In this document: piece by piece, positions 25,644-35,336 of the stretch
How the letters are laid out: each line of letters begins with the position of its first letter
How positions within the stretch are numbered: position 1 is the first letter of the stretch
Notes under the pieces: model-generated
Told to the model about the DNA's origin: nothing
The model's database searches: none
The model's input: only the letters and a program-made list of their open reading frames with translations
NCBI RefSeq assembly: GCF_003020585.1
Contig: NZ_PXUE01000001.1
Span: 620,001 to 684,000, forward strand
From: Chryseobacterium aurantiacum
GTDB taxonomy: Bacteria > Bacteroidota > Bacteroidia > Flavobacteriales > Weeksellaceae
DNA length: 64,000 nt
Direction of reading: 5' to 3'
Made by a program: the position numbers and the translations under genes

Positions 25644-25739
25644 AAGAACTCAATAATTATAACCAAAATAATGAATGATATTTAAAATTTTGTACCAAAA
25701 ATCATATTTTTTGATATCAAAATCTCAACGAAAATTCCG

Positions 25740-25747
25740 TACATTTG
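25740..25747 (+). promoter_or_regulatory. -7 promoter element of glyA
   Basis: TACATTTG matches TAnnTTTG and lies 30 bases before the glyA ATG at 25778. Confidence 0.6.
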
Positions 25748-25777
25748 GGGTGAAAAATTTCAAAAACTAAAAGTAAA

Positions 25778-27043
25778 ATGGATATTATTTTCGACCTGAT
25801 TGAGAAGGAAAGACAAAGACAAGCCCATGGGTTAGAGCTTATCGCATCAGAAAACTTCGTTTCTGAAAATGTGATGAAAGCAATGGGAAGTGTACTGACA
25901 AATAAATATGCTGAAGGATATCCCGGAAAAAGATATTACGGAGGATGTGAAGTAGTAGATGAGGTTGAAACATTGGCTATCAACAGAGCAAAAGAGCTTT
26001 TCGGTGTAGACTATGTGAATGTTCAGCCACATTCCGGTTCTCAGGCGAATGCAGCCATTTATCTTGCAGTTTTGAAACCTGGAGATAAGATTATGGGAAT
26101 GGACCTTTCAATGGGAGGGCACCTTACTCACGGTTCTGCAGTGAATTTTTCAGGAATTCAATACAACGTAGTTTCTTACGGAGTTCAGCAGGAAACAGGT
26201 CTTATTGATTATGACCAAATGAGAGAAGTAGCACTGAGAGAAAAACCGAAAATGCTTATTGCAGGTTTCTCAGCATACTCAAGAGATTTAGATTATGCTA
26301 AATTCAGAGAAGTAGCAGACGAAATTGGAGCAACTCTTTGGGCAGATATTGCACACCCTGCAGGTTTGGTAGCAAAAGGATTATTAAACTCTCCGTTTGA
26401 GCACTGTCATGTAGTAACCACTACCACTCACAAAACATTAAGAGGTCCAAGAGGAGGAATGATCATGATGGGGAAAGACTTTGAAAATACATATGGCCAC
26501 AAAACTCCAAAAGGAGATATTAAAATGATGAGCCAGGTATTGGATGGAGCTGTATTCCCAGGAATTCAGGGAGGTCCATTGGAACACGTTATCGCAGGTA
26601 AAGCAGTAGCTTTCGGCGAAGCTTTGGATGTACAATTCGAAACGTATGCAAAGCAGGTTAAAGCAAATGCTCAGGCGCTATCAAAAGCAATGATCGACAG
26701 AGGATTTGATATTGTAAGTGGTGGTACAGACAATCACTTAATGTTGGTAGATCTTAGAAATAAAGGAGTAAACGGTAAAGAAACAGAAAAAGCACTAGTT
26801 CTTGCCGATATTACATGTAATAAAAACATGGTTCCTTTTGATGATAAATCTCCATTTACAACATCTGGTATTAGATTAGGAACAGCTGCCATTACAACAA
26901 GAGGACTTAAAGAGAATGATATGGATACCATTGCAGGATTAATTTCTGAAGTAGTAGACAACATCAAGAATGAAGAAGTTCTTGCATCTGTAAGAAAGAA
27001 CGTTAATGAACTAATGGAAGGTAAGGCATTATTTAATTATTAA
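25778..27043 (+). CDS. glyA: Serine hydroxymethyltransferase
   Basis: The PLP enzyme that interconverts serine and glycine with tetrahydrofolate and feeds one-carbon metabolism. At 421 residues it has the standard bacterial length. The PLP-binding lysine is Lys219 in [14 protein letters not shown], and the family signatures [22 protein letters not shown] and [10 protein letters not shown] are all present. It has its own promoter and ends in a hairpin that directly precedes recX. Confidence 0.98.
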   Translation: MDIIFDLIEKERQRQAHGLELIASENFVSENVMKAMGSVLTNKYAEGYPGKRYYGGCEVVDEVETLAINRAKELFGVDYVNVQPHSGSQANAAIYLAVLKPGDKIMGMDLSMGGHLTHGSAVNFSGIQYNVVSYGVQQETGLIDYDQMREVALREKPKMLIAGFSAYSRDLDYAKFREVADEIGATLWADIAHPAGLVAKGLLNSPFEHCHVVTTTTHKTLRGPRGGMIMMGKDFENTYGHKTPKGDIKMMSQVLDGAVFPGIQGGPLEHVIAGKAVAFGEALDVQFETYAKQVKANAQALSKAMIDRGFDIVSGGTDNHLMLVDLRNKGVNGKETEKALVLADITCNKNMVPFDDKSPFTTSGIRLGTAAITTRGLKENDMDTIAGLISEVVDNIKNEEVLASVRKNVNELMEGKALFNY

Positions 27044-27070
27044 TATAGCCTATAAAATATAACAGTATAA

Positions 27071-27098
27071 AGAATGGGCGGAAGCTCATTCTTTTTTT
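27071..27098 (+). terminator. Terminator of glyA, abutting recX start
   Basis: AGAATGGGC (27071-27079) pairs with GCTCATTCT (27084-27092) with one G-T wobble around GGAA, followed by T27092-27098. The ATG of recX begins at the very next base. Confidence 0.8.
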
Positions 27099-27575
27099 AT
27101 GTCTATGGAAAAAAAGTCTTTTACTTTTGATGAAATTAAGCAGAAATTGGTAAATTATTGTGTTTATCAGGACCGCTGCCATGCAGAAATAGAACAGAAA
27201 ATGAGAGAATTTTTGCTTATTGATGAGGCAAAAGAAGAAATTTTTCTATATCTCATGAAAGAAAATTATCTCAATGAAGAGCGGTTCACGAGGAGCTATA
27301 TCAGAGGGAAATTCTACATCAAACACTGGGGGAAAAATAAGATTAAAATGAATCTTAAACAGAAACAAATCTCTGAAAAACTGATCAGTATGTGCTTTGA
27401 TGAAATACATGATGATGACTATATAAAAACGATCACCAGAATCTACGAAGATTACTCTTCCAAGCAAAAAGGTCTGCAGGAATATCAGAAAAAATCGAAA
27501 ACCATAAAATATTTGATGGGCAGAGGTTTTGAATATGAGAAAATAAATGATATTTTTGACGGACTAATAACTTAA
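27099..27575 (+). CDS. recX: Regulatory protein RecX
   Basis: A 158-residue RecX, which binds RecA filaments and limits their activity. The three-helix repeat layout is seen: residues about 8-50 (LVNYCVYQDRCHAEIEQKM), 50-95 (YLMKENYLNEERFTRSYIRGKFYIKHWGKNKI) and the C-terminal repeat (YLMGRGFEYEKINDIF). Either ATG at 27099 or at 27105 may serve; the first lies exactly at the end of the T run of the glyA terminator. The terminator should block most read-through from glyA, and no clear -7 element is seen, so the way it is expressed is unclear. Confidence 0.9.
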   Translation: MSMEKKSFTFDEIKQKLVNYCVYQDRCHAEIEQKMREFLLIDEAKEEIFLYLMKENYLNEERFTRSYIRGKFYIKHWGKNKIKMNLKQKQISEKLISMCFDEIHDDDYIKTITRIYEDYSSKQKGLQEYQKKSKTIKYLMGRGFEYEKINDIFDGLIT

Positions 27576-27598
27576 TTTAAAAAATAAACACAAAATAA

Positions 27599-28735
27599 TT
27601 GGACGAAAAAAAGATTTGGCTATCACCTCCACATTTAGGGGGGAGTGAATTGAAATATGTACAGGATGCATTTGATACAAACTGGATTTCCCAGTATGGC
27701 TCAAATATAAATGAATTCGAGAAAACACTTGAAGACTATCTTGGACATAATTCATTCATAACAGCTTTGTCTTCCGGAACGGCAGCAATACATTTAGCAT
27801 TAAATTTATTGAACGTTGAAGAAGATGATTTTGTCTTGTGCCAATCATTTACATTTGTAGCATCTGCTAATCCTATTCTTTATCAAAAAGCCATTCCTGT
27901 TTTTGTAGACAGTGAGACTTCTACCTGGAACATGTGCCCCAACGCATTGGAAGATGCCGTTAAGTTCTGTTTGAAACAAGGTAAAAAACCCAAAGCAATT
28001 ATCATTGTATCCCTATACGGAATGCCTTTTATGGTTGATGAAATTAGAGAAATATCCAAGAGATATGAAATTCCTATTATTGAAGACAGTGCAGAGGCTC
28101 TGGGAAGTAAATATAAAAACCAACCTTGTGGAACATTTGGTGATCTTTCAATAATCAGTTTTAATGGTAATAAAATTATAACTACATCAGGAGGTGGAAT
28201 CCTTATTTCCAGAAATCAAAACGATAAAGATAAAGCACTTTACCTTGCTACACAGGCTAAGGAAAATAAAGATTATTATAGCCATTCTGAAATTGGATAT
28301 AATTATAGAATGAGCAATATTTCAGCAGGAATAGGCAGGGGGCAGTTAGAAGTTTTAGAAGACAGAATATCAAAAAGAAGAGATCATCATAAATTTTATC
28401 AGGATATTTTTGATAATTGTGATGGAATTAATCTTTTTGCAGAGCCTAATACAGATTTTTATTCCAATTATTGGTTAAATACTATCACCATTGAAAAAAG
28501 AGAAAATAGAATCACAAAAGAAAAATTGAAAAAAGTATTTTCAGAAAATAACATAGAAACCAGATATTTGTGGAAACCAATGCATTTGCAATCATTATAT
28601 AAGAATTATAATTTTTTTGGAAGGAATGTAAGTGGTATACTTTTTGACACGGGTCTATGTTTACCATCGGGTACTAATCTGTCTGATGAAGACAAAAATA
28701 AAATCAAGAATATCTTGATTAACTTTATATCCTGA
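27599..28735 (+). CDS. DegT/DnrJ/EryC1/StrS aminotransferase (nucleotide-sugar, PglE-like)
   Basis: A 378-residue PLP aminotransferase of the sugar family. The PLP lysine is Lys192 (ISFNGNKIITTSGGG), and the typical elements are EDSAEALGS (Asp163) and LSSGTAAIHLAL (60-70). These enzymes add an amino group to a 4-keto nucleotide sugar, here most likely the product of the neighbouring dehydratase. Its start is a TTG (MDEKKIWLSPPHLGG, in-frame with homologues); no ATG is available upstream. It opens the polysaccharide locus, 24 bases after recX, and is transcribed in the same direction as the rest. Confidence 0.92.
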   Translation: MDEKKIWLSPPHLGGSELKYVQDAFDTNWISQYGSNINEFEKTLEDYLGHNSFITALSSGTAAIHLALNLLNVEEDDFVLCQSFTFVASANPILYQKAIPVFVDSETSTWNMCPNALEDAVKFCLKQGKKPKAIIIVSLYGMPFMVDEIREISKRYEIPIIEDSAEALGSKYKNQPCGTFGDLSIISFNGNKIITTSGGGILISRNQNDKDKALYLATQAKENKDYYSHSEIGYNYRMSNISAGIGRGQLEVLEDRISKRRDHHKFYQDIFDNCDGINLFAEPNTDFYSNYWLNTITIEKRENRITKEKLKKVFSENNIETRYLWKPMHLQSLYKNYNFFGRNVSGILFDTGLCLPSGTNLSDEDKNKIKNILINFIS

Positions 28736-28775
28736 ATTTTTTTTTTAGATTTAAGGTATTGATGAGATTTTATTT

Positions 28776-28783
28776 TAATTTTG
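28776..28783 (+). promoter_or_regulatory. Possible -7 element for dehydratase gene
   Basis: TAATTTTG matches TAnnTTTG and lies 83 bases before the ATG at 28866. It could start transcription of the polysaccharide operon; no good -33 TTG is at the usual distance, so it is tentative. Confidence 0.4.
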
Positions 28784-28865
28784 CATAAATACCAGGGATT
28801 AAAATTGATTTAATAACTAGGGTTTTGTACCATACAATAATAATATATGAACACCAATAAAGACA

Positions 28866-30794
28866 ATGTATAACTCTCTCAGAAAAAAAATATTTGGCGG
28901 AGATAATGTTGTCAATCTCTCAGACGTAAGATATCTTCCCAGATGGATAATACTTATAATAGATATTATTATACTGGCTATATCTTTATTGCTTTCCACA
29001 TTTATCATAGAAAAAATTACTCAAAGAGAATTTATTTACCATGATGATAAAAGTACTGTTTTTGCTTTTATCATAGTGATAAATACGGTCTTTATGTATA
29101 TTTTTAAGACCTATGCAGGAATCATTAGACACTCAACTTTTATAGATTTATTTAAACTTCTTGTATCATGTTTCTGTACCATGTTTGTCGTAGCTACGAT
29201 TAATATTGTATATTTTTGGATTACAGGAGGGAAATTTATTCTGACTCCGTATTTGGTTCTATATTTTATTATCTCTTTTATGGGGCTATTTCTTTTCAGG
29301 CTTTATGTTAAGGAATTTTTTCATATTGTGAGAGAATATAGAAGAAGTGCATTGAAAAAAAGAATTCTTGTACTGGGTATAGACGAGCAATCTATTGCAA
29401 TAGCAAGAGCAATCTTAGATAACCCAAATCTTCCTTACCAGGTAGTTGGTTTTTTAACCCAAAGAACAGACTCAAAAAGAGCTTCACTTCTAGGCAAGCC
29501 AATCTATGCAAAAGAAAAGATTGAAAATAGTACAAAGGATGATCTTGTTGTAGATGGGGTTATCATCGTAAAAGAAATGATGGCTAAGGATGAAATGAAT
29601 TCCTGGGTTAATTTATTTCTGGAGAAAGATCTAAATGTATTTAAGGCTCCGTCTGTACAGAAATTAAGAGATAGTGATTTAGGGGGGTCTATAAGAAATC
29701 TTCAAATTGAAGATTTACTGAATAGAAAACCTATAAAGATCGAAAACGAGGAAGTTAAAAGTAGACATTACGGTAAAAATGTACTTGTAACCGGAGGTGC
29801 AGGTTCTATTGGTAGTGAAATTATAAGACAGGTTGCTCAATTTACTCCTTCTTTAATTGTCGTGCTGGATCAGGCAGAAACACCTTTGTATGATATAGAG
29901 CTTGAAATGAGAGAAAAGTTTCCTCATATTAGGTTTAAATTCGTTTTAGCAGATGTTTCCAATATTCATAGGGTAGAACCATTGTTCCAAACTTATAACT
30001 TCTCAATGGTTTACCATGCTGCCGCTTACAAGCATGTACCTCTTGTAGAGGATAATCCTAACGAAGCTATTCGTGTAAATGTACTGGGATCAAAAAATAT
30101 TGCAGTTTTATCCAGTCGTTATAAAGTGAATAGATTTGTAATGATATCTACAGATAAAGCAGTAAACCCTACCAATGTAATGGGAGCTTCTAAAAGGGCA
30201 GCCGAATTATTTGTGCAATCATTGCAACATGCAGAAGGTAATACAACAAAATTTATTACTACAAGATTTGGAAATGTTTTAGGATCTAACGGTTCTGTTA
30301 TCCCTCATTTTAAAAAGCAAATTGAGGCAGGAGGACCGGTAACTATTACCCATCCTGATATCGTACGTTATTTCATGACTATCCCTGAGGCCTGCGAGCT
30401 TGTTTTACAGGCAGGAACTATGGGGCATGGGGGCGAAATTTTTGTTTTTGACATGGGTGAACCTGTTAAAATTTTAGATTTGGCCAACAGAATGATAAAG
30501 CTATCAGGGTTTGAACCTAATATTGATATTAAAATTATTTATACAGGACTTAGACCTGGTGAAAAACTGTACGAGGAATTGCTAAGTGACAATGCTAAAA
30601 CTCTTCCAACTCACCATGAGAAAATTATGATTTCGAAGGATCCAGCCATGATATTCTCAGAAATAGAAAGCCTCATTAATTTGATTACAGAAGCTTCTGT
30701 AATCAAAGAAAAAGTGGAAGTTGTTAAGATTTTAAAGTTAATAGTTCCTGAGTTTAGAAGTAATAATTCTATCTACGAGGTTTTGGATAAATAA
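28866..30794 (+). CDS. Membrane UDP-GlcNAc 4,6-dehydratase (PglF/WbpM/CapD type)
   Basis: A 642-residue protein with four N-terminal transmembrane helices (about 25-160), a first Rossmann-like domain (about 165-290) and a C-terminal SDR domain with VTGGAGSIGSEIIRQV (about 305-321), YHAAAYKHVPLVEDNP and STDKAVNPTNVMGASK. This layout is that of PglF and WbpM, which convert UDP-GlcNAc to UDP-4-keto-6-deoxy-GlcNAc. The product can be aminated by the preceding aminotransferase or reduced by the WbjF-like enzyme further on. It is the first of two dehydratases in the locus (the other is CapE-like). Confidence 0.92.
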   Translation: MYNSLRKKIFGGDNVVNLSDVRYLPRWIILIIDIIILAISLLLSTFIIEKITQREFIYHDDKSTVFAFIIVINTVFMYIFKTYAGIIRHSTFIDLFKLLVSCFCTMFVVATINIVYFWITGGKFILTPYLVLYFIISFMGLFLFRLYVKEFFHIVREYRRSALKKRILVLGIDEQSIAIARAILDNPNLPYQVVGFLTQRTDSKRASLLGKPIYAKEKIENSTKDDLVVDGVIIVKEMMAKDEMNSWVNLFLEKDLNVFKAPSVQKLRDSDLGGSIRNLQIEDLLNRKPIKIENEEVKSRHYGKNVLVTGGAGSIGSEIIRQVAQFTPSLIVVLDQAETPLYDIELEMREKFPHIRFKFVLADVSNIHRVEPLFQTYNFSMVYHAAAYKHVPLVEDNPNEAIRVNVLGSKNIAVLSSRYKVNRFVMISTDKAVNPTNVMGASKRAAELFVQSLQHAEGNTTKFITTRFGNVLGSNGSVIPHFKKQIEAGGPVTITHPDIVRYFMTIPEACELVLQAGTMGHGGEIFVFDMGEPVKILDLANRMIKLSGFEPNIDIKIIYTGLRPGEKLYEELLSDNAKTLPTHHEKIMISKDPAMIFSEIESLINLITEASVIKEKVEVVKILKLIVPEFRSNNSIYEVLDK

Positions 30795-30808
30795 AAAAAT
30801 ATAAAATG

Positions 30809-30816
30809 TATATTTG
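30809..30816 (+). promoter_or_regulatory. -7 element upstream of wza-like gene
   Basis: TATATTTG matches TAnnTTTG and lies 14 bases before the ATG at 30831. It may start a separate export and assembly transcript. Confidence 0.5.
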
Positions 30817-30830
30817 TACAATTTTAAAAT

Positions 30831-31649
30831 ATGAAGAGTAAATTATTAGGTATTTTTGTTTTATGCCTGTTGATGTCATGTAAGGTTAATGAGAAAGCCA
30901 AAAATGACTTGAACTATATGCAAAATATAGAAAAAGTTGCTATAGAGGCATCTACGAAAAATTCAAGTTCTACAATACAGACAGGAGATCAATTGGTGAT
31001 ACTTGTTACGGCTAAAGATATGGATGTTGTAAAGCCATTCAACCAAAATTATTCATCTTCAGAACTTATTCAAACTAATACTTTAGCTGGAGGAAATACA
31101 CCTAATCAGGGAATGATAACTATCAGTGGTCCTACTTATATTGTAGATTCACATGGAGAAATTGATTTTCCAATTATTGGAAAACTTAATACTACTGGTA
31201 AAACATTAACAGAATTTAAAGACATGCTTCGGTCAGAAATGACACGCTATGTTATCAATCCTACAATCAATATTAGAATATCCAATTTTAAAATTACTGT
31301 TTTAGGAGAGGTCAACAGACAAGGAGATTATATAGTTTCTAATGGCCAGGCAACAATATTAAATGCCCTAGGTATGGCAGGTGATTTAACGGTATATGGG
31401 AAAAGAGATAATGTATTAGTCATAAGAAATGAAAACGGACAGATAACTCACGGAAAGATAGATCTACAGGATGCCAATCTGATAAATTCACCTTTTTATA
31501 ACCTTAAACAAGGAGATGCCATCATTGTAGGTTCTACTAATACAAAAGATATAGCATCTAAACAAAACCCAAATACAGCACTTTATTTAACTGCAATCTC
31601 AATAGCCGTTACAGCGGCGGCAGTTGTTATAGGTCTAATCAAGAAGTAA
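30831..31649 (+). CDS. wza: Polysaccharide export outer-membrane lipoprotein (Wza-like)
   Basis: A 272-residue lipoprotein. The signal is [17 protein letters not shown] with lipobox LMSC (Cys17). A PES (poly_export) domain with [16 protein letters not shown] and an SLBB domain with [17 protein letters not shown] follow. A hydrophobic C-terminal helix (about 250-270, [21 protein letters not shown]) may be the membrane-spanning part; in E. coli Wza the C-terminal helix forms the outer-membrane pore. It partners with the Wzc-like protein encoded 8 bases downstream. Confidence 0.9.
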   Translation: MKSKLLGIFVLCLLMSCKVNEKAKNDLNYMQNIEKVAIEASTKNSSSTIQTGDQLVILVTAKDMDVVKPFNQNYSSSELIQTNTLAGGNTPNQGMITISGPTYIVDSHGEIDFPIIGKLNTTGKTLTEFKDMLRSEMTRYVINPTINIRISNFKITVLGEVNRQGDYIVSNGQATILNALGMAGDLTVYGKRDNVLVIRNENGQITHGKIDLQDANLINSPFYNLKQGDAIIVGSTNTKDIASKQNPNTALYLTAISIAVTAAAVVIGLIKK

Positions 31650-31657
31650 AAAAATTA

Positions 31658-34045
31658 ATGAATAACCAAAATACTCTGAATTCATCAGAAGCTGAAAATT
31701 CAAATAATATTGATCTTAATGAAATAATAAAGCCTTATCTAAGGAATTGGACTTGGATTATTGTTTCAATGTTTTTATGTGCTATTATTACTTATTTTGC
31801 CTTAAAATTTGTTACTCCTGTCTACAGCGTAAAAACGACTGTACTTATTAAAGATGCTAAAAATACCCCATCTACAGCTAGTGATATGGGGGTGCTTCAG
31901 GATTTATCCGGTTTGGCAGGTATGAAAACGAATAGTATAGATAATGAGGTTGAGATCCTAAAATCAAAAAAATTGATGAGGGATGTAGTAAAATCTCATG
32001 ATCTACAAACTAATGTATTTGCAAAGCAAAAGATTGGTAATATTGAACTGTATAAAAGTTCTTCTCCCATTATAGTTAAAGTTGTTAAAGAAAATCCATT
32101 AGAACAATTTCCTAAAAAATCTATCAATTTAAAAATAAAAAATGATGAACTTCATCTTTCTTCTGATGAACTTGGGAAAGAGTTTTCATCCAGATTTGGT
32201 AAAACAATAAATTTACCATTTGCAACTATTATTATTATTAAAAATAATAAGTTTAATCCTTTAACAGTTAAGGATCTTGATATTAATGATTTGCAGTTAT
32301 CTATTTCCTCTACAGAGGCGAAAGTTACTTCTCTTCAAGATATTTCCAATATAGGTATTGTTAGTAGAGATGCTACGGTTTTAGGACTTGCATTAAACTA
32401 TCCCCAAAAAGAAAAAGCAATTGATATTCTAAATGCTTTGGTAATAGCATATAATAATGATGCTATTACAGATAAAAATTTAGAATCTAAAAAAACTCTG
32501 GATTTTATCGAAGGAAGAATTAAAAAGCTTTCTGGAGAATTAGGCGAAGTTGAAACTGAAAAAGAAAACTTTAAAACAAAAAATAATCTTACTGATCTTG
32601 AAACTGAGGCTAAAATAAACCTAGAGAGCTCTGCATCTGCTAGAGCAAAACAACTAGATGTAGATGCTCAATTAGAATTAACAAACTCTTTGATTAGTTT
32701 TGTTTCAAAACAAGGTCATTTTCAAGTTCTTCCTGCGAACGTAGGATTAAACAATACGGAGACTGCAGCAGGAATTTCTGCCTATAACCAACTTATCATG
32801 CAGCGTAATAGACTATTAGAGTCTGCAACCCCTGAAAACCCTGCTGTGATGGATATCACGAAGCAGATTAATTCCATGCGTACAACAATAACACAGAGTT
32901 TACAGAAAAACAGAGATGGTTTGGCATTAACAAGGAATGAATATTTAGGCGAACAAAATAAGGTTTCCAGTAAAATTTCCAGATTACCTTCCATTGAAAA
33001 GTTATTTAGAGGAATTGAAAGACAACAGCAAATTAAAGAGAATCTATATCTTCTTCTTCTTCAAAAAAGAGAAGAAACTGCAATAGGCCTATCAATTACA
33101 GCTCCTAAAGCTAGAGTTATTGATACTGCATATGCTTCAAGTTCTCCCGTATCACCTAAAAAAGGAGTTATACTCCTTGTTGCTTTAGCAATAGGACTAC
33201 TAATTCCTTTAGTTATTATTTATGTAAGAGGATTATTAAACAATAAAGTTGTAACTAAGCATGATTTAGAAAACTTAGTGCATGGAGCTGTTATTGCAGA
33301 GTTGCCAAGCTTAGAAAAAGGAGACTCGGGTATTGTTCAGGTAAATGATATTACTCCTATGGCTGAAGCATTTAGAATCTTAATAACTAACATGAACTTT
33401 ATGCTTCCGAAAGATAAAAACCATGGAAAAGTTGTTTTTGTTACTTCAACAGTTAAAGGAGAGGGGAAAACTTTTACCTCTGTAAATTTGGCTTTAACAT
33501 TAGCTAATCCTAAAAAGAAAGCAATTATTATAGGTTCAGATATTAGAAACCCTCAGCTACAGAGGTATAATACGGCAAGAAAAGGATTGGCTGGACTTAC
33601 TGAGTACTTATATTCTGAACAAACACAATTGGAGGATATTATTCATGTATCATCTTTCAATCCACATTTAGATGTTATCTATTCAGGAATGATCCCTCCA
33701 AACCCTACGGAACTACTTTCGAATGGTAGATATGAATATCTATTAGATCAGCTTAAGTCAAAATATGATTATATCATTTTAGATACAGCACCATTACTTC
33801 TTGTTACAGATACATTCTTAATTGCTGAACTTTCAGATGTTACAATTTATGTTACAAGATCGAAATATACAGAGAAATCATTATTAGAATTCGCAAATAA
33901 TAATATTGACCAGAAGAAGATTAGAAATGTAGGATTTGTATTAAATGATGTGAGTAGAGATAATCTAGGATACAGTAATAAATATGGCTATGGTTATGGA
34001 GCTATGCATAAATCATGGTTTGATAAAATAAAAGAAAAATTTTAA
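31658..34045 (+). CDS. wzc: Wzc-like polysaccharide co-polymerase / tyrosine autokinase
   Basis: A 795-residue inner-membrane protein. It has a Wzz domain with transmembrane helices near residues 35-55 and 510-530, a long coiled-coil periplasmic part (about 270-470) and a cytoplasmic BY-kinase: Walker [16 protein letters not shown] (about 593-607), Walker A' [11 protein letters not shown] (about 622-632) and Walker [16 protein letters not shown] (about 705-719). The C terminus has only a short tyrosine cluster ([12 protein letters not shown]) with three Tyr, fewer than in E. coli Wzc. It controls chain length and works with Wza. No phosphatase gene (wzb) is adjacent. Confidence 0.93.
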   Translation: MNNQNTLNSSEAENSNNIDLNEIIKPYLRNWTWIIVSMFLCAIITYFALKFVTPVYSVKTTVLIKDAKNTPSTASDMGVLQDLSGLAGMKTNSIDNEVEILKSKKLMRDVVKSHDLQTNVFAKQKIGNIELYKSSSPIIVKVVKENPLEQFPKKSINLKIKNDELHLSSDELGKEFSSRFGKTINLPFATIIIIKNNKFNPLTVKDLDINDLQLSISSTEAKVTSLQDISNIGIVSRDATVLGLALNYPQKEKAIDILNALVIAYNNDAITDKNLESKKTLDFIEGRIKKLSGELGEVETEKENFKTKNNLTDLETEAKINLESSASARAKQLDVDAQLELTNSLISFVSKQGHFQVLPANVGLNNTETAAGISAYNQLIMQRNRLLESATPENPAVMDITKQINSMRTTITQSLQKNRDGLALTRNEYLGEQNKVSSKISRLPSIEKLFRGIERQQQIKENLYLLLLQKREETAIGLSITAPKARVIDTAYASSSPVSPKKGVILLVALAIGLLIPLVIIYVRGLLNNKVVTKHDLENLVHGAVIAELPSLEKGDSGIVQVNDITPMAEAFRILITNMNFMLPKDKNHGKVVFVTSTVKGEGKTFTSVNLALTLANPKKKAIIIGSDIRNPQLQRYNTARKGLAGLTEYLYSEQTQLEDIIHVSSFNPHLDVIYSGMIPPNPTELLSNGRYEYLLDQLKSKYDYIILDTAPLLLVTDTFLIAELSDVTIYVTRSKYTEKSLLEFANNNIDQKKIRNVGFVLNDVSRDNLGYSNKYGYGYGAMHKSWFDKIKEKF

Positions 34046-34049
34046 ATAG

Positions 34050-35336
34050 ATGAAGAAAATTGCAGTTATTGGCCAAGGATATGTAGGACTACCACTAGCC
34101 CTAGAATTTTCAAAACATTTCCCTGTTTATGGTTTCGATATCAATGAAAATAGAGTTAATGAACTTGGATCTGGAGAAGATCATACGTTAGAAGCTGATA
34201 GTAATGAAATCCGTGTTCTTCTACAATTAGCAAAAGAAAGCAACTTTGAGAAAGGCTACAAACCTACTTCTTCTTTATCAGATATAGAGAATGCAGATAT
34301 ATATATTGTTACCGTTCCAACACCAATTGACAGATTTAACGCACCTGATCTAAAACCACTTTTAAAAGCAAGTGAAATGCTGGGTAAGCTCATTAAATCT
34401 GGAGATATAGTTATTTATGAATCAACAGTATATCCTGGTTGTACAGAAGAAGATTGTGTACCAGTTCTTGAGAAAATATCGGGATTGAAATTTAATGTTG
34501 ATTTTTTTGTAGGCTATTCACCAGAAAGAATAGTACCTGGAGATAAAGTAAATACATTAACTACTATAAAGAAAGTTACTTCAGGTTCTACACCAGAGAT
34601 TGCAGAAGAAATAGATCAGCTGTATAAAACAATTATTACAGCAGGTACTCATAAAGCTGCTAATATTAAAGTTGCAGAAGCCTCCAAAGCTATTGAAAAT
34701 GCTCAAAGAGATGTAAATATTTCATTTGTGAATGAGTTGGCTTTGATTTTTGACAGAATTGGTATTGATACCCATGATGTATTAGAAGCTGCAGGAACAA
34801 AATTTAACTTTCTTCGTTACTCACCAGGTCTTGTAGGAGGGCACTGTATTTCTGTAGATCCATATTATTTAGCCTATAAAGCTCAGGAGCTGGGGTATCA
34901 CCCTCAGGTTATTTTAAGTGGTAGAAGGGTTAATGATATGATGGCTCAGTTTATTGCGGGTAAAGTAGTAAAGCTTATGATCAGAAAAAAAATGAATATT
35001 CATGGATCTAAGGCTTTAATACTAGGTGTTACCTTTAAGGAAAACTGCCCTGATGTAAGAAATACAAAAGTTGTTGATATTTATAATGAACTTAATCAAT
35101 TTGGACTTGATGTAGAAGTCTGTGATCCGTGGGCTAGTGCAGAAGAAGTAAAAGATGAATATGGAATTGACATTATTAATAATATTCCTGATATAAGTCT
35201 TTATGATGTTGTTGTTTTAGCTGTTTCACATAATCAGTTCATTAATATTGATTTTTCAAAAGTGAATAAAGACACATCTGTTATATTTGATGTAAAAGCG
35301 TGTTTAGACAGATCTGTTGTTGATGAGAGACTTTAA
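34050..35336 (+). CDS. Nucleotide-sugar 6-dehydrogenase (VipA/TviB/WbpO type)
   Basis: A 428-residue UDP-sugar dehydrogenase that oxidises C6 of a UDP-N-acetylhexosamine to the uronic acid with NAD. The NAD motif is GQGYVGLPLALEFSKHF (8-24), the catalytic Cys lies in GGHCISVDPYYLAYKAQELGY (about 269-289), and GYSPERIVPGDK is diagnostic of the TviB/WbpO group, which acts on UDP-GlcNAc or UDP-GalNAc. The precise sugar (GlcNAcA, GalNAcA or ManNAcA) cannot be told. It lies five bases after wzc and overlaps the flippase gene by 14. Confidence 0.93.
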   Translation: MKKIAVIGQGYVGLPLALEFSKHFPVYGFDINENRVNELGSGEDHTLEADSNEIRVLLQLAKESNFEKGYKPTSSLSDIENADIYIVTVPTPIDRFNAPDLKPLLKASEMLGKLIKSGDIVIYESTVYPGCTEEDCVPVLEKISGLKFNVDFFVGYSPERIVPGDKVNTLTTIKKVTSGSTPEIAEEIDQLYKTIITAGTHKAANIKVAEASKAIENAQRDVNISFVNELALIFDRIGIDTHDVLEAAGTKFNFLRYSPGLVGGHCISVDPYYLAYKAQELGYHPQVILSGRRVNDMMAQFIAGKVVKLMIRKKMNIHGSKALILGVTFKENCPDVRNTKVVDIYNELNQFGLDVEVCDPWASAEEVKDEYGIDIINNIPDISLYDVVVLAVSHNQFINIDFSKVNKDTSVIFDVKACLDRSVVDERL

